From positions 1-24,499 of the forward strand of contig JAUVDZ010000003.1 in NCBI GenBank assembly GCA_030595015.1: a DNA stretch of 24,499 nt, read 5' to 3'. The notes beneath the pieces were generated by a model that saw only the letters and a program-made list of their open reading frames with translations, had not been told where the DNA came from and made no database searches. Shown here in pieces: positions 14,545 to 23,200 of this stretch. The position numbers and the translations under genes were made by a program. This DNA comes from Candidatus Peregrinibacteria bacterium (GTDB lineage Bacteria; Patescibacteriota; Gracilibacteria; UBA1369; PNNO01). Position 1 is the first letter of the stretch, and every line of letters starts with the position of its first letter.

Positions 14545-15089
14545 AAATCGCAAGTGTAAGCGCATACTTCAATGCATGCTGCTCCTCCTGGTTCACAAGG
14601 AGACCCACATTCATTAAATGTTCCTGCGCGAAGTTCACAGTCGAATTTTATAGGTGCTGGATTTTCAATATCGCTTCCATAAACAATATGATCTTTAAAT
14701 ATATTCTCAATAGGAAAGACTAACGTGCCTTCTCCTTCATACTCCGGAACCTCACCTATACATTCAAATTCATTTAACACTATGTGCATTTCTTTCAACT
14801 CCTCTGTTCCACCTTCCGGAACTCCCACAGCCTGCCTTACACGACCTTCAAATTTAACATCCTGACCCAATTTACAATTAATAACATCTTTACTATATAA
14901 AACTGTTTCTTCGCCTTGATATCGAACGTATGCAGCGTAAGGATATCCTTCAGGCGTAACAATCGGATGTTCATAAGTTTTCCTGGTAACATCCGCAGAT
15001 GAATTGATAACCTGGCCAACTTTTAAAGCCGGACCTCCACAAGCTGATAATATAAAAAGGCTAACTATAGCGATGGCAATTTTTTTCAT
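14541..15089 (-). CDS. Lipoprotein with cysteine-rich C-terminus, unknown function
   Basis: A 182-residue exported lipoprotein: MKK, hydrophobic core, lipobox LSAC with Cys17, then Gly-Gly. The mature domain (about 20-150) looks rich in beta strands. There are Cys residues near 72 (VINCKLG), 111 (FECIG) and 151 (DCE), and the last 25 residues carry five more, ending CAYTCDF. The pattern suggests disulfide bonds and therefore an oxidising extracytoplasmic place. No family recognised. Promoter at 15119-15146; no Shine-Dalgarno. Confidence 0.7.
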   Translation of the reverse strand: MKKIAIAIVSLFILSACGGPALKVGQVINSSADVTRKTYEHPIVTPEGYPYAAYVRYQGEETVLYSKDVINCKLGQDVKFEGRVRQAVGVPEGGTEELKEMHIVLNEFECIGEVPEYEGEGTLVFPIENIFKDHIVYGSDIENPAPIKFDCELRAGTFNECGSPCEPGGAACIEVCAYTCDF

Positions 15090-15118
15090 GATAAAACTTT
15101 GTTAATAAGCGAGACTAT

Positions 15119-15146
15119 ACTATATCTAATAACGATAAAATATCAA
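15119..15146 (-). promoter_or_regulatory. Promoter for the cysteine-rich lipoprotein gene
   Basis: On the minus strand: TTGATA (15146-15141), 16-base spacer, TATAGT (15124-15119), 29 bases before the ATG at 15089. A second TATAGT follows at once (15119-15114). Confidence 0.55.
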
Positions 15147-15168
15147 TACTTTAACCATTTTATTACGG

Positions 15169-15192
15169 CATTTGACCCTGCAATTTCAAATG
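15169..15192. repeat. Inverted repeat between divergent genes
   Basis: CATTTGA (15169-15175) and TCAAATG (15186-15192), perfect seven-base arms with a ten-base spacer, upstream of both divergent promoters. It could be an operator; no T-run follows, so it is not a terminator. Nothing else certain is seen in 15150-15262 except the GACTAGTC palindrome at 15246-15253. Confidence 0.35.
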
Positions 15193-15262
15193 GCTGAGCT
15201 TATTGAAAAAAAGTTTTAAGCTTCTGCTCAAGGCATGCTAGAAACGACTAGTCAAATTTTTC

Positions 15263-15288
15263 TTGACTTCGTATGAATTTTGTATAAA
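15263..15288 (+). promoter_or_regulatory. Promoter for the 15316-15540 gene
   Basis: TTGACT (15263-15268) and TATAAA (15283-15288), with a short 14-base spacer; shifting the -10 to TAAACT (15285-15290) gives 16. It ends about 25 bases before the ATG at 15316. A GACTAGTC palindrome lies ten bases before the -35 box. Confidence 0.45.
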
Positions 15289-15315
15289 CTCCACATCTAA
15301 CAATTAATTCTAGAT

Positions 15316-15540
15316 ATGACTGAAAAGAAAAGTCTCGACCAGTTAACAAGAAGTGGGTTACATAGTCGGCTAAGCAGGTATCGTGAAAAACTTGAAGAAC
15401 GCAAAGATGCCCTGCGGCATGCAGAAGTAGATGATCGAATATGTAGTAAAAAACATAAAGAATTAAGAACTATTCAGAAAAATATTCGCTCTATACAAGC
15501 AAAAATGGCTGAGGTTATTTCATATCTTGAGATTGAATAA
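15316..15540 (+). CDS. Small coiled-coil protein of unknown function
   Basis: A 74-residue basic, fully helical protein rich in R, K, E and Q (HSRLSRYREKLEERKDALRHAE, then a second helix from about 45 to 72). The two helices could form an antiparallel coiled coil; the positive charge would allow nucleic-acid binding. No family recognised and no Shine-Dalgarno. It has its own promoter and stands before the aminotransferase gene, which has a separate promoter. Confidence 0.55.
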   Translation: MTEKKSLDQLTRSGLHSRLSRYREKLEERKDALRHAEVDDRICSKKHKELRTIQKNIRSIQAKMAEVISYLEIE

Positions 15541-15548
15541 ATCTTATT

Positions 15549-15576
15549 TTGATACTTTTTAATTATTTGCTATATT
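15549..15576 (+). promoter_or_regulatory. Promoter for the aminotransferase gene
   Basis: TTGATA (15549-15554), 16-base spacer, extended -10 TGC-TATATT (TATATT at 15571-15576), 23 bases before the ATG at 15600. Confidence 0.65.
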
Positions 15577-15599
15577 GTTGGACAATCTAACCAATCAAT

Positions 15600-16781
15600 A
15601 TGCCTTCAAAAATTATCCCATCTCGCCGAACCGAAAATGTAACTTACGCTGTTCGTGATATTGTTGTTTTAGCTAAAAAAACCGCGGCTACAGGTAAAGA
15701 AATGATGTGGCTGAATATTGGGGATCCTTTAAAATATGATTTTGCGACACCTCAACATATGATTGATGCTGTTAATAAAGGAATGAATAATGGATTTAAT
15801 GGGTACTCGGATTCAAGCGGAATTGATGAGGCTTTAGTTGCTATTCGTAAACGTGCCGAATCGCAGGGTATTAAGAATATTCAGGATATTGTGATTACAA
15901 ATGGTGGGAGTGAAGCTATTGAAATCTGCCTGACTTCTATTCTAAATCCTGGTGATAACATTCTGACTCCTTTGCCTGGATATCCTTTATATGAAGCCAT
16001 CATTAATAAACTTGAAGGTGAAGAAATTGGATACGTGCTGGATGAGGAAAATGATTGGCAGCCAAATATTGCTGATATGGAGGCAAAGATAAATGATAAG
16101 ACGAAAGGTATAGTTTTGATTAATCCAAATAATCCAACTGGGTCAGTTTGTGGTCGCGAAACTTTAATGCAAATTATTGAACTTGCCCGAAAACATAATC
16201 TTGTGATTTATAGTGATGAAATTTATGACAAGCTTTTATTTGATGATGCTGAGCATATCTCAATTGCATCACTTGCTGATGATGTTTGTTTTGTGACTTT
16301 TAATGGGTTATCAAAAAATTACATGGTTCCTGGTTGGCGTATTGGATGGGCGATTATGAGCGGTCCAAAGGAGATTACTCAGGATTATGTTGAAGCTGTT
16401 AATAAGTTTACACGAGCGCGATTATGTTCAAATCATCCAATGCAGTTTGCAATTGCTCCTGCGCTTGATGGTCCACAGGATCATATTAAAGAGGCAATCT
16501 CAAAACTCGAAAAACGTCGTGATATTTGTGTAGAAAAACTAAATGCGATTGATGGAATTAGCTGTGTTAAACCAAAAGGCGCGTTTTATGCTTTTCCTAA
16601 AATTGAACGTGAGGTTGATGATAAAAAGTGGGTAGAAGGTTTGATTGAAGAAACAGGAGTGGTAACGGTTCATGGAAGTGGTTTTGGGGTTCCCGGACAT
16701 TTTAGAATCGTATTATTACCCGATGAAGAGACTTTAGAGAAAGCATGCAATGCTATTGCGGAATACATGAAGAAATATTAA
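15600..16781 (+). CDS. Class I/II pyridoxal-phosphate aminotransferase (AlaA/AspC-like)
   Basis: A 393-residue fold-type I enzyme that moves an amino group between an amino acid and a keto acid using pyridoxal phosphate. Visible sites: N-terminal LNIGDP (38-43), cofactor loop NGGSEAI (101-107), NPNNPTG (175-181), YSDEIYD with Asp206 and Tyr209, Schiff-base Lys239 in LSKNYMVPGWRIGW, and Arg369 in HFRIV for the substrate carboxylate. The GDP near the start and the LSKNYMVPGWRIGW region resemble alanine aminotransferases of the AlaA kind and archaeal relatives more than AspC, but substrate is not certain. It has its own promoter and no operon partner in amino-acid synthesis nearby. Confidence 0.92.
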   Translation: MPSKIIPSRRTENVTYAVRDIVVLAKKTAATGKEMMWLNIGDPLKYDFATPQHMIDAVNKGMNNGFNGYSDSSGIDEALVAIRKRAESQGIKNIQDIVITNGGSEAIEICLTSILNPGDNILTPLPGYPLYEAIINKLEGEEIGYVLDEENDWQPNIADMEAKINDKTKGIVLINPNNPTGSVCGRETLMQIIELARKHNLVIYSDEIYDKLLFDDAEHISIASLADDVCFVTFNGLSKNYMVPGWRIGWAIMSGPKEITQDYVEAVNKFTRARLCSNHPMQFAIAPALDGPQDHIKEAISKLEKRRDICVEKLNAIDGISCVKPKGAFYAFPKIEREVDDKKWVEGLIEETGVVTVHGSGFGVPGHFRIVLLPDEETLEKACNAIAEYMKKY

Positions 16782-16818
16782 ACTCACCTCCCTGTCCTGT
16801 ATTTTAAATTTTGCTGAT

Positions 16819-17175
16819 ATGACTTATCGATGTACCGAAAGAATTTCTCCAACGACTGAATCTCTTAAAGAAAACCTACGCGAACCTGATCTTGATCCTC
16901 GAATTGCCAAACTATTGCTGGAACATACCCCTGACTTAAATAAATTTGCAAGAATTATAGCAACAATAGATGTATCAATAACACATTTATTATTCGAAGC
17001 AATAGATGAAATGAAAGAATTAGCTACAGGAAAAATTGAAACTTCACAGACTAAAATAGTTATTTTGGGCTTAATCACACAATTAAAAATAACAAGAATG
17101 TTCCTTAGCTCTACAACTCAATCTAATTGTGAGAACATAATCAATGAGCTTAAAACAATGGTCACTGAAGACTAA
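16819..17175 (+). CDS. Helical protein of unknown function
   Basis: A 118-residue protein, not recognised, apparently all-helical after a polar N-terminus of about 25 residues; no signal peptide and no true membrane segment, although the third helix (KIVILGLITQLKI, about 79-91) is rather hydrophobic. Size and helical layout resemble the unknown proteins at 12079-12890. It begins 37 bases after the aminotransferase, perhaps on the same transcript; a TAAATT eight bases before the ATG has no good -35. Confidence 0.5.
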   Translation: MTYRCTERISPTTESLKENLREPDLDPRIAKLLLEHTPDLNKFARIIATIDVSITHLLFEAIDEMKELATGKIETSQTKIVILGLITQLKITRMFLSSTTQSNCENIINELKTMVTED

Positions 17176-17229
17176 ATCTTTACAAGTTCTGTTTCTATAA
17201 GTAGACTTCTTTATGCAATCCACTTATAC

Positions 17230-17322
17230 GGAGAGGTACCCAAGTGGCTGAAGGGGCGGGATTGCTAATCCTGTAGGGTGACTTATGTTGCCGCGGGGGT
17301 TCGAATCCCCCTCTCTCCGCCA
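17230..17322 (+). tRNA. tRNA-Ser, anticodon GCU
   Basis: A full class II tRNA cloverleaf with the CCA end encoded. Acceptor stem GGAGAGG (17230-17236) pairs with TCTCTCC (17312-17318), with one G-U; discriminator G 17319; CCA 17320-17322. Anticodon stem 17257-17261 / 17269-17273 with anticodon GCT at 17264-17266, reading AGC and AGU. A long variable arm (17274-17294) is typical of serine tRNA. T arm GGGGG-TTCGAAT-CCCCC (17295-17311). An inverted repeat TATAAGT (17196-17202) / ACTTATA (17222-17228) lies directly upstream. No other RNA gene is in the window. Confidence 0.97.
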
Positions 17323-17332
17323 TTCAATTCCA

Positions 17333-17451
17333 CTTGCTACGAGTGAGGCCTCTTTGAGGACTCATCGAGTGCAAGATCTAGCTGCGAAGAAGGAGCTTTA
17401 GCGACTGATTGAGCAGGTAGAACCTGTACGACGAAGTGAAGGCTGAGAGGC
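17333..17451 (+). other. Structured non-coding stretch after tRNA-Ser
   Basis: About 120 bases, richer in G+C and purines than the surroundings, with no open frame. A nested hairpin pairs CTTGC/GCAAG (17333-17337 / 17371-17375), TGAG/CTCA (17344-17347 / 17361-17364) and CCTC/GAGG (17349-17352 / 17356-17359). A second small hairpin is CAGGT-AGA-ACCTG (17414-17426). GCCTCT (17348-17353) could instead pair with AGAGGC (17446-17451). It may be tRNA trailer structure, a small RNA or a copy of a dispersed intergenic element. Confidence 0.5.
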
Positions 17452-17455
17452 AGTT

Positions 17456-17485
17456 TTGACATATGTGGATTTTTCGTGATACTAT
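17456..17485 (+). promoter_or_regulatory. Promoter for the 17520-18167 gene
   Basis: Consensus TTGACA (17456-17461), 18-base spacer, extended -10 TGA-TACTAT (TACTAT at 17480-17485), 34 bases before the ATG at 17520. Confidence 0.5.
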
Positions 17486-17519
17486 CCGCCCCTAATCAAT
17501 TTTAATCCAACTAAATAAT

Positions 17520-18167
17520 ATGAGTGTAGAAGAATACGAAGAGCCGCCAGTACCGGCAATGCGTGATGTTGCGGTTCAAAAAGAAGCTGAATACGCCAGT
17601 GAATTTGACAAATATGCAAGTCTGGTGGAAGGAAATCAAGTAATAGCTGAAACTTCTCTTGATAGTCTTTGCATAAAACATGGATGCAGAACACCTGAAG
17701 AATTAGTTGCTCAACCTTTTCCTAGTGAAGGACCTTTGGAATTTATGGAGAACTTAGAGGAATATGCCTGTCTTCCCAATGCTGAAGCTTTGGTTCTAAA
17801 AGCAGTACAATCAAATACTTATGCTACGCTTGTTTTTATGGCATATTTTATTATGCCCCAGTTTTTTATAATGGAGTCTTACGAAGCAATTTTAAAAGAA
17901 GGCATAAAAGTAGAAAAAGAAGCTTTAGCTAAAAAAGAAACTGTGCCGGTTATTGGTGCCAAAATAAGACAATATGAAGAAAACAACATTATTGAAATGA
18001 AAAAAGTTAAACAAGTTGTTGAAGAAAAGATAAAATCAGGAACCTGGCCTGCTGCAAAACCAATACCGCTGCACTACAAAGCTGCAGCTGATAATAATGA
18101 AACAAAACTTTTAACAGCGTTAACTCTGATGATTGAGCATTGTGAATATCGCTTAGAAAAAATTTGA
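17520..18167 (+). CDS. Acidic protein of unknown function
   Basis: A 215-residue protein, not recognised. N-terminal 60 residues acidic and proline-containing (EEPPVPAMRD); a hydrophobic helix at about 101-118 (TLVFMAYFIMPQFFIM) that could touch or cross a membrane; then charged helices, with K- and E-rich segments at 124-175. Three cysteines are scattered. The gene ends in TGA, followed by nine T and, 22 bases on, the hairpin at 18190-18231. It has its own promoter. Confidence 0.6.
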   Translation: MSVEEYEEPPVPAMRDVAVQKEAEYASEFDKYASLVEGNQVIAETSLDSLCIKHGCRTPEELVAQPFPSEGPLEFMENLEEYACLPNAEALVLKAVQSNTYATLVFMAYFIMPQFFIMESYEAILKEGIKVEKEALAKKETVPVIGAKIRQYEENNIIEMKKVKQVVEEKIKSGTWPAAKPIPLHYKAAADNNETKLLTALTLMIEHCEYRLEKI

Positions 18168-18189
18168 TTTTTTTTTGCTGAAAATGAAA

Positions 18190-18231
18190 GAAAAAGGTAA
18201 GATTGGCATTAGTGTAATGCTAACCTTTTTC
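18190..18231 (+). terminator. Hairpin directly before the VOC gene (terminator or start-region control)
   Basis: GAAAAAGGT (18190-18198) pairs with ACCTTTTTC (18223-18231), and GCATTA (18206-18211) with TAATGC (18215-18220), loop GTG, with an internal bulge. The A-run/T-run base makes it a candidate bidirectional terminator for the upstream gene. It ends two bases before the ATG at 18234, so in a read-through transcript it would also affect translation of the VOC gene. Confidence 0.5.
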
Positions 18232-18233
18232 AT

Positions 18234-18605
18234 ATGGATCCTAAGGAACCTATTCACCCACCGATACACTTTGAAATTCCCGCAGATGATCTTGAACGGG
18301 CTTCAACTTTTTACAAAGAACTTTTTAGCTGGGACATTAAAGCTGCTCCTGGTTTTGAAGACTATCGAATGGTTACTACCAATGGGCTCAATGGTGGAAT
18401 AATGAAGCGAAGCAACCCTGGAACACCTATTATAAATTATATTAATGTTGAAGATATCGACGTTTATTTAACTAAACTTGAACAATTGGGAGGTCAGGTT
18501 ATTATGCCTAAAATGCCAATCCCCGGGATTGGCTGGAATGCTGTTGTTAAAGATACAGAAGGCAATACGTTCGGCATGCTTCAAGAAGATAAAAACGCTA
18601 CCTAA
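18234..18605 (+). CDS. VOC-superfamily (glyoxalase/bleomycin-resistance-like) protein
   Basis: A 123-residue single vicinal-oxygen-chelate domain made of two beta-alpha-beta-beta-beta modules. Typical marks: IHFEIPADDLERASTFYKELFSWDI (11-35) and the closing KDTEGNTFGMLQE (105-117), with a potential metal residue at His12. VOC proteins include glyoxalase I, dioxygenases and antibiotic-binding proteins; this small form with the FYKELFSWDI start resembles putative enzymes of unknown substrate. It begins the run VOC, Na-Pi-like transporter, 61-residue protein, carB, with two bases or less, or overlaps, between genes, so these are likely one operon. No Shine-Dalgarno; a strong hairpin lies just before the start. 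Confidence 0.82.
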   Translation: MDPKEPIHPPIHFEIPADDLERASTFYKELFSWDIKAAPGFEDYRMVTTNGLNGGIMKRSNPGTPIINYINVEDIDVYLTKLEQLGGQVIMPKMPIPGIGWNAVVKDTEGNTFGMLQEDKNAT

Positions 18606-18607
18606 TT

Positions 18608-20092
18608 ATGAATAAAGAACACGACGATTTAAAAAAAGAGCTTGAGAAAAAGAAGCGTGATTTTGATAAAACAAAAGAACACGCAAAGAAAACTCTTAAA
18701 CGTGAGAAATCTAAAATCCATCGAGAAGAAGAAGAAAAACTTACACACGAAGAAAAGAAACTTAAAAAAGAATTGAAGGGGCTTCGCGGAAAACGAAAAA
18801 ATATTTTAGATAAAATCGAAAAACGTTTTCAAAAAGTTACAAAGATTTTTGATAAAAAAGCAGCAGATGCACTTACAGAAAAAGAACATAAACATAAAAA
18901 AATTCACAAAGAAGCAGAGCGTGCAAATCATGTGATTGAAGAATTCACAGCACAGGAAATCGAACACGCAAAAAAAGACCTTATTAAAACCAAAAAGAGG
19001 GTTTATTCAAGACGTGAAAAGATATTTAATGCATTGCAATTTATAGCTGTTTTGTACTTATTTATTTTATCAATCATTTTAATTAAAGAAGTTGCAATCA
19101 CTTTAAGTACAAGCACAATTGGCATCATAACTTCTGCAGTTGATAGCAATGCAAGTGCGTTTGGAGCCGGATGGTTAAGTTCAATGATTGCGCAATCGGG
19201 TTCGGTTATTGCGATTTTGGCCAACTCTTTAGTTGGTGCAAGCATCATTAATTTTGATACAGCATTCTATATTTTACTTGGTATAACTTTAGGAAACACT
19301 TTAACTCCTGTGCTTGCTTCGCTTGTGATAAAGACTGATCATCACTGGAAGTTAAGACATGGTTTTGAGCTTGGACTAGCCAATGTTGTGTATTCAGTTT
19401 TTCTTGTAATTTTGATTTTGATTATCCAGATTCCAACTCAGATTTTCACATCATCTGGTGATAAAATTGCGGAATGGGCCGAGACTCTTCCGGCATTTAA
19501 AAGCGTTCCTGATCTTTTGTCGGTCATAACTGACCCTTTGTTGGCATTGGTAAGATTTGAACACTGGCCATTAGCTGTTTCATTTTTAGTTGGAGTATTG
19601 TTACTAATTTTCAGTTTAAGCAAAGTCGGAAAAAGTATGTTCGTGTTCTTAGGAGGTAAAAGACATACTCGTGCAATCATGGAAAAATATTTAAGCAGCC
19701 ATTGGAAAGCATTTGGAATCGGACTTGGTTTAACTATTATTATCCCAAGTGCTTCACTTTTAACTACATTGCTTGTGCCGCTTGCTATAGCGCGAATTGT
19801 TAAATTAAGGCAGGCAATTCCTTATATGATTGGAACCTCTGTTGGAACATTTATTGATGTGCTTTTGGCTTCATTTGCAAATGCACAAGGGCACGCAGTT
19901 GCTGGAGGAGTGATCCTTACAATGATGTCTGCTTTAGGAATTCTATTCATCTTTGGAAACTTTGGAGCAGATCTTATTTATCGAGTTACACGATATCTTT
20001 CGCTTCATGTCATTAAGATGCGCAAAGGAAATATTTTAAAATATTTAGCTGGATTTGTGCTTATTCCAGTCCTTATTATGATAATTTTTTAA
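18608..20092 (+). CDS. Na+/phosphate-cotransporter-like membrane protein with long charged N-terminal coiled coil
   Basis: A 494-residue protein. Residues 1-138 are an extreme K/E-rich coiled coil with no hydrophobic stretch; residues 140-494 hold about eight to ten membrane helices. The membrane part shows the inverted-repeat pattern of the Na/Pi cotransporter family (PF02690): repeat 1 has AQSGSV (195-200) and LGITLGNTLTPVLASL (224-239), repeat 2 has IPSASLLTT (379-387) and MIGTSVGTFIDVLLASF (407-423), corresponding to the usual QSSSA and GxNxGTT motifs in diverged form. Bacterial members (NptA/YjbB type) usually carry a C-terminal PhoU-like helical domain; here the cytoplasmic helices are at the front instead. 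Transport of phosphate is therefore likely by family but not certain. Starts two bases after the VOC stop. Confidence 0.75.
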   Translation: MNKEHDDLKKELEKKKRDFDKTKEHAKKTLKREKSKIHREEEEKLTHEEKKLKKELKGLRGKRKNILDKIEKRFQKVTKIFDKKAADALTEKEHKHKKIHKEAERANHVIEEFTAQEIEHAKKDLIKTKKRVYSRREKIFNALQFIAVLYLFILSIILIKEVAITLSTSTIGIITSAVDSNASAFGAGWLSSMIAQSGSVIAILANSLVGASIINFDTAFYILLGITLGNTLTPVLASLVIKTDHHWKLRHGFELGLANVVYSVFLVILILIIQIPTQIFTSSGDKIAEWAETLPAFKSVPDLLSVITDPLLALVRFEHWPLAVSFLVGVLLLIFSLSKVGKSMFVFLGGKRHTRAIMEKYLSSHWKAFGIGLGLTIIIPSASLLTTLLVPLAIARIVKLRQAIPYMIGTSVGTFIDVLLASFANAQGHAVAGGVILTMMSALGILFIFGNFGADLIYRVTRYLSLHVIKMRKGNILKYLAGFVLIPVLIMIIF

Positions 20093-20093
20093 T

Positions 20094-20279
20094 ATGATTA
20101 AACCACAACTTAAGCAAGTTTGGAGAAAAAAAACTTCTGGTGATCGCCTAAAAGTGATAAAGTTGCTGTCGGGAGAAACAAAGGTGATTGACACAGATGG
20201 CTCAAATCAGGGCAAACAATACATGATTCCAAATCATAAATTAAACGGTGTAGACTACATACTAATTTCAAATGGCTAA
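20094..20279 (+). CDS. 61-residue protein coupled to carB, unknown function
   Basis: A small basic protein, not recognised, mostly predicted beta strands (LKVIKLLSGETKVIDTDG, then VDYILIS) and without membrane segment. It begins one base after the transporter stop and its end overlaps the carB start by eight bases, so it is translated in one run with carB. The tight fit makes it a real gene. Its fold might be an SH3-like barrel, but that is only an impression from strand pattern. Confidence 0.65.
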   Translation: MIKPQLKQVWRKKTSGDRLKVIKLLSGETKVIDTDGSNQGKQYMIPNHKLNGVDYILISNG

Positions 20280-23200
20280 AAAAACTCACAAGATAAAGAA
20301 AATTCTCGTCCTTGGATCAGGCGCCTTGAAAATAGGTGAAGCAGGGGAGTTCGATTATTCTGGTGCGCAGGCAATAAAAGCCTGTCGTGAAGAAGGGATT
20401 GAAACAGTTTTGGTAAATCCAAATATTGCGACTAATCAAACATCTAAAGAACTTGCTGATAACATTTATTTTTTGCCGGTTAATGCATTTTTTGTAGAAA
20501 AGGTTATTAAAAAAGAAAGGCCAGATGGAATTATGCTCGCATTCGGAGGACAAACTGCTCTTAATTGCGGAATTGATCTTGATGAAAAAGGGATCCTTAA
20601 AAAATATAAAGTTAAGGTTTTGGGAACTCCGGTTCAAACAATTAAAAATACTGAAGATAGAGCATTATTTAATAAAGAACTTACAAAAATTGGCGTAAAG
20701 ATGCCAAAAAGTCGAGCCTGCACAACTGAGGCTCAGGCGTTTAAGGCTGCTGAGAAAATTGGTTATCCACTTATTATACGTGCGGCTTTCACACTTGGCG
20801 GCAAAGGTTCAGGATTTGCTCATAATAAAAAAGAGCTCAAAGAAATGTTGAGCAAGGCTTTTGCATATTCGCCTCAGGTTTTGGTTGAAGAGAATTTAAA
20901 AGGATGGAAAGAAATTGAATATGAAGTTGTGCGTGATAAAGATGATAACTGTGTGACAGTTACAAATATGGAGAATTTTGATCCACTTGGAATTCACACT
21001 GGTGAGTCGATTGTGATTGCTCCATCTCAAACATTAACAAATAGCGAATATCATAAATTAAGAGACTTATCGACTAAAACGATTCGTCATTTAGGAATAG
21101 TTGGTGAGTGTAATATCCAGTTTGCTTTAGACCCATGGTCTGAAGATTATCGTGTGATTGAGGTTAATGCCCGACTATCGAGATCATCGGCTCTGGCGAG
21201 CAAGGCTACAGGCTATCCTTTGGCTCATATAGCAGCAAAACTCGGTCTTGGGTATACATTGCCGGAGCTGAAAAATGCGGTTACTCAAAAAACTGTGGCT
21301 TGTTTTGAGCCGGCTTTAGATTATGTGGCTTTGAAGATTCCGAGATGGGATTTGCAAAAGTTTCAAAGAGTGTCGCAGGAGATTACTTCTGAGATGAAAT
21401 CTGTGGGTGAAATTATGGCCTTAGGACGAAACTTCGAGGAAGTTATGCAGAAGGGACTTCGAATGCTTCAAATCGGATTATATGGACTCACTGCAAATAA
21501 GCATTTGGACTTACGAAAAACGAATCTTGCTAAAGAGATTAGTGTGCCAACGCCTAAACGTCCCTTGGCAGTTGCTGAGGCGTTAAAAAGAGGCCGGACA
21601 GTTAAAAAGATAAATAAGCTTTCAGGAATTGATCCTTGGTTTCTGGAGAAGTTAAAAAATATTATTACGACTGAGAAAAAACTAAAACGTAGCTTAGGTG
21701 AAGATATTTTGCGAGAGGCGAAAAAACAAGGATTTTCTGATGCTCAAATTGCAACGATCACAAAAAATAAAGAAAGTGAAATCCGAAACTTACGAAAAAA
21801 ACTGGGGATCGTACCTGTGATAAAACAGATTGATACGATGGCCGCAGAATGGCCTGCACAAACCAATTATCTATATATGACTTATCATGGAAACAAGGAC
21901 GATGTTAAGCCGAGTAAAAAGAAAAAAGTTATAGTTCTTGGTTCAGGATCATACTCGATAGGTTCGAGTGTTGAGTTTGATTGGTGCTGTGTAACTGCAT
22001 TACAAACTGTTGGAAAAGAAGGTTATGAAACAATTATGATTAATTATAATCCAGAGACTGTTAGTACTGATTATGATATTTCAGATAAATTATATTTTGA
22101 TGAACTCTCGGTTGAAAGAGTTTTAGATATTTATGAAATTGAAAAACCCGATGGTGTGATTTTGTCTGCTGGGGGTCAAATCCCAAATAATATAGCAACA
22201 AAATTAAAAGCTGCGGGAGTTAAAATATTAGGAACAGATCCAAAAAATATTGATAGAGCTGAGAATCGGCACAAGTTCTCAGGAATGCTGGACCGGATTG
22301 GTGTTGACCAACCGGAATGGAAAGAATTAGTGAAAATGTCAGATGCGGTGAAATTCGCGAAAAGAGTTGAATACCCTGTGCTCGTTCGTCCTTCATATGT
22401 CTTGAGCGGTGCTGCCATGCGGGTTGCACATAATAAAGACTCGCTCATCGATTTTTTAGAAACTGCAACCCGCGTGTCGCCAGATGCTCCTGTCGTTATT
22501 AGTAAATTTGAAAAAGGAGCAAAAGAGATTGAAATAGATGCTGTAGCCCATAAAGGGCGCCTGGTTATCTATGCAATTGCCGAACATATTGAACAGGCGG
22601 GAGTTCATTCAGGAGATGCGACTATTGTTTTGCCTCCTCAAAAACTCTACATCGAAACGATTAGACGAATCAAAAACATCACTAAAAAAATTGCAAAAGA
22701 ACTGGATATCTCAGGACCATTCAATATTCAATTTTTGGCCAGACAAAACGAAGTAAAAGTAATCGAATGTAATTTAAGAGCATCGCGATCATTTCCATTC
22801 TCTTCAAAAGTAACTGGCTATAATTTTATTGAAATCGCAACGAAATCAATGATGGGATTAGACAAAGACAAAGCATTAAATAATGAGCATTACAACACTT
22901 TAGATTTAGATCATGTTGGAGTTAAAGCTCCTCAATTCAGCTTCTCTCGTTTACAGGGAGCTGACCCTGTACTAGGCGTAGAAATGGCTTCTACGGGTGA
23001 AGTAGCGTGTTTCGGCAAAAACCTTCATGCAGCATTTTTAAAAGCAATGATTTCAGTTGGATTCGTAATGCCAAAGAAAAACGTACTACTTTCAATCGGA
23101 CGAATCGAAGATAAAGCAGGATTTTTGGAATCAGCTCAAAAACTTCATGAAATGGGCTTCAACTTATTCGCAACTGAAGGAACTTCAAAATTCCTAAACG

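Noticed and set aside
17196..17228. TATAAGT/ACTTATA inverted repeat as the tRNA promoter
   Set aside because: No -35 box at a usable distance; left only as a remark in the tRNA entry.
18175..18402. Open frame overlapping the hairpin and the VOC gene
   Set aside because: It runs in another frame through a clear VOC domain and its leucine/phenylalanine-rich product looks like a shadow.
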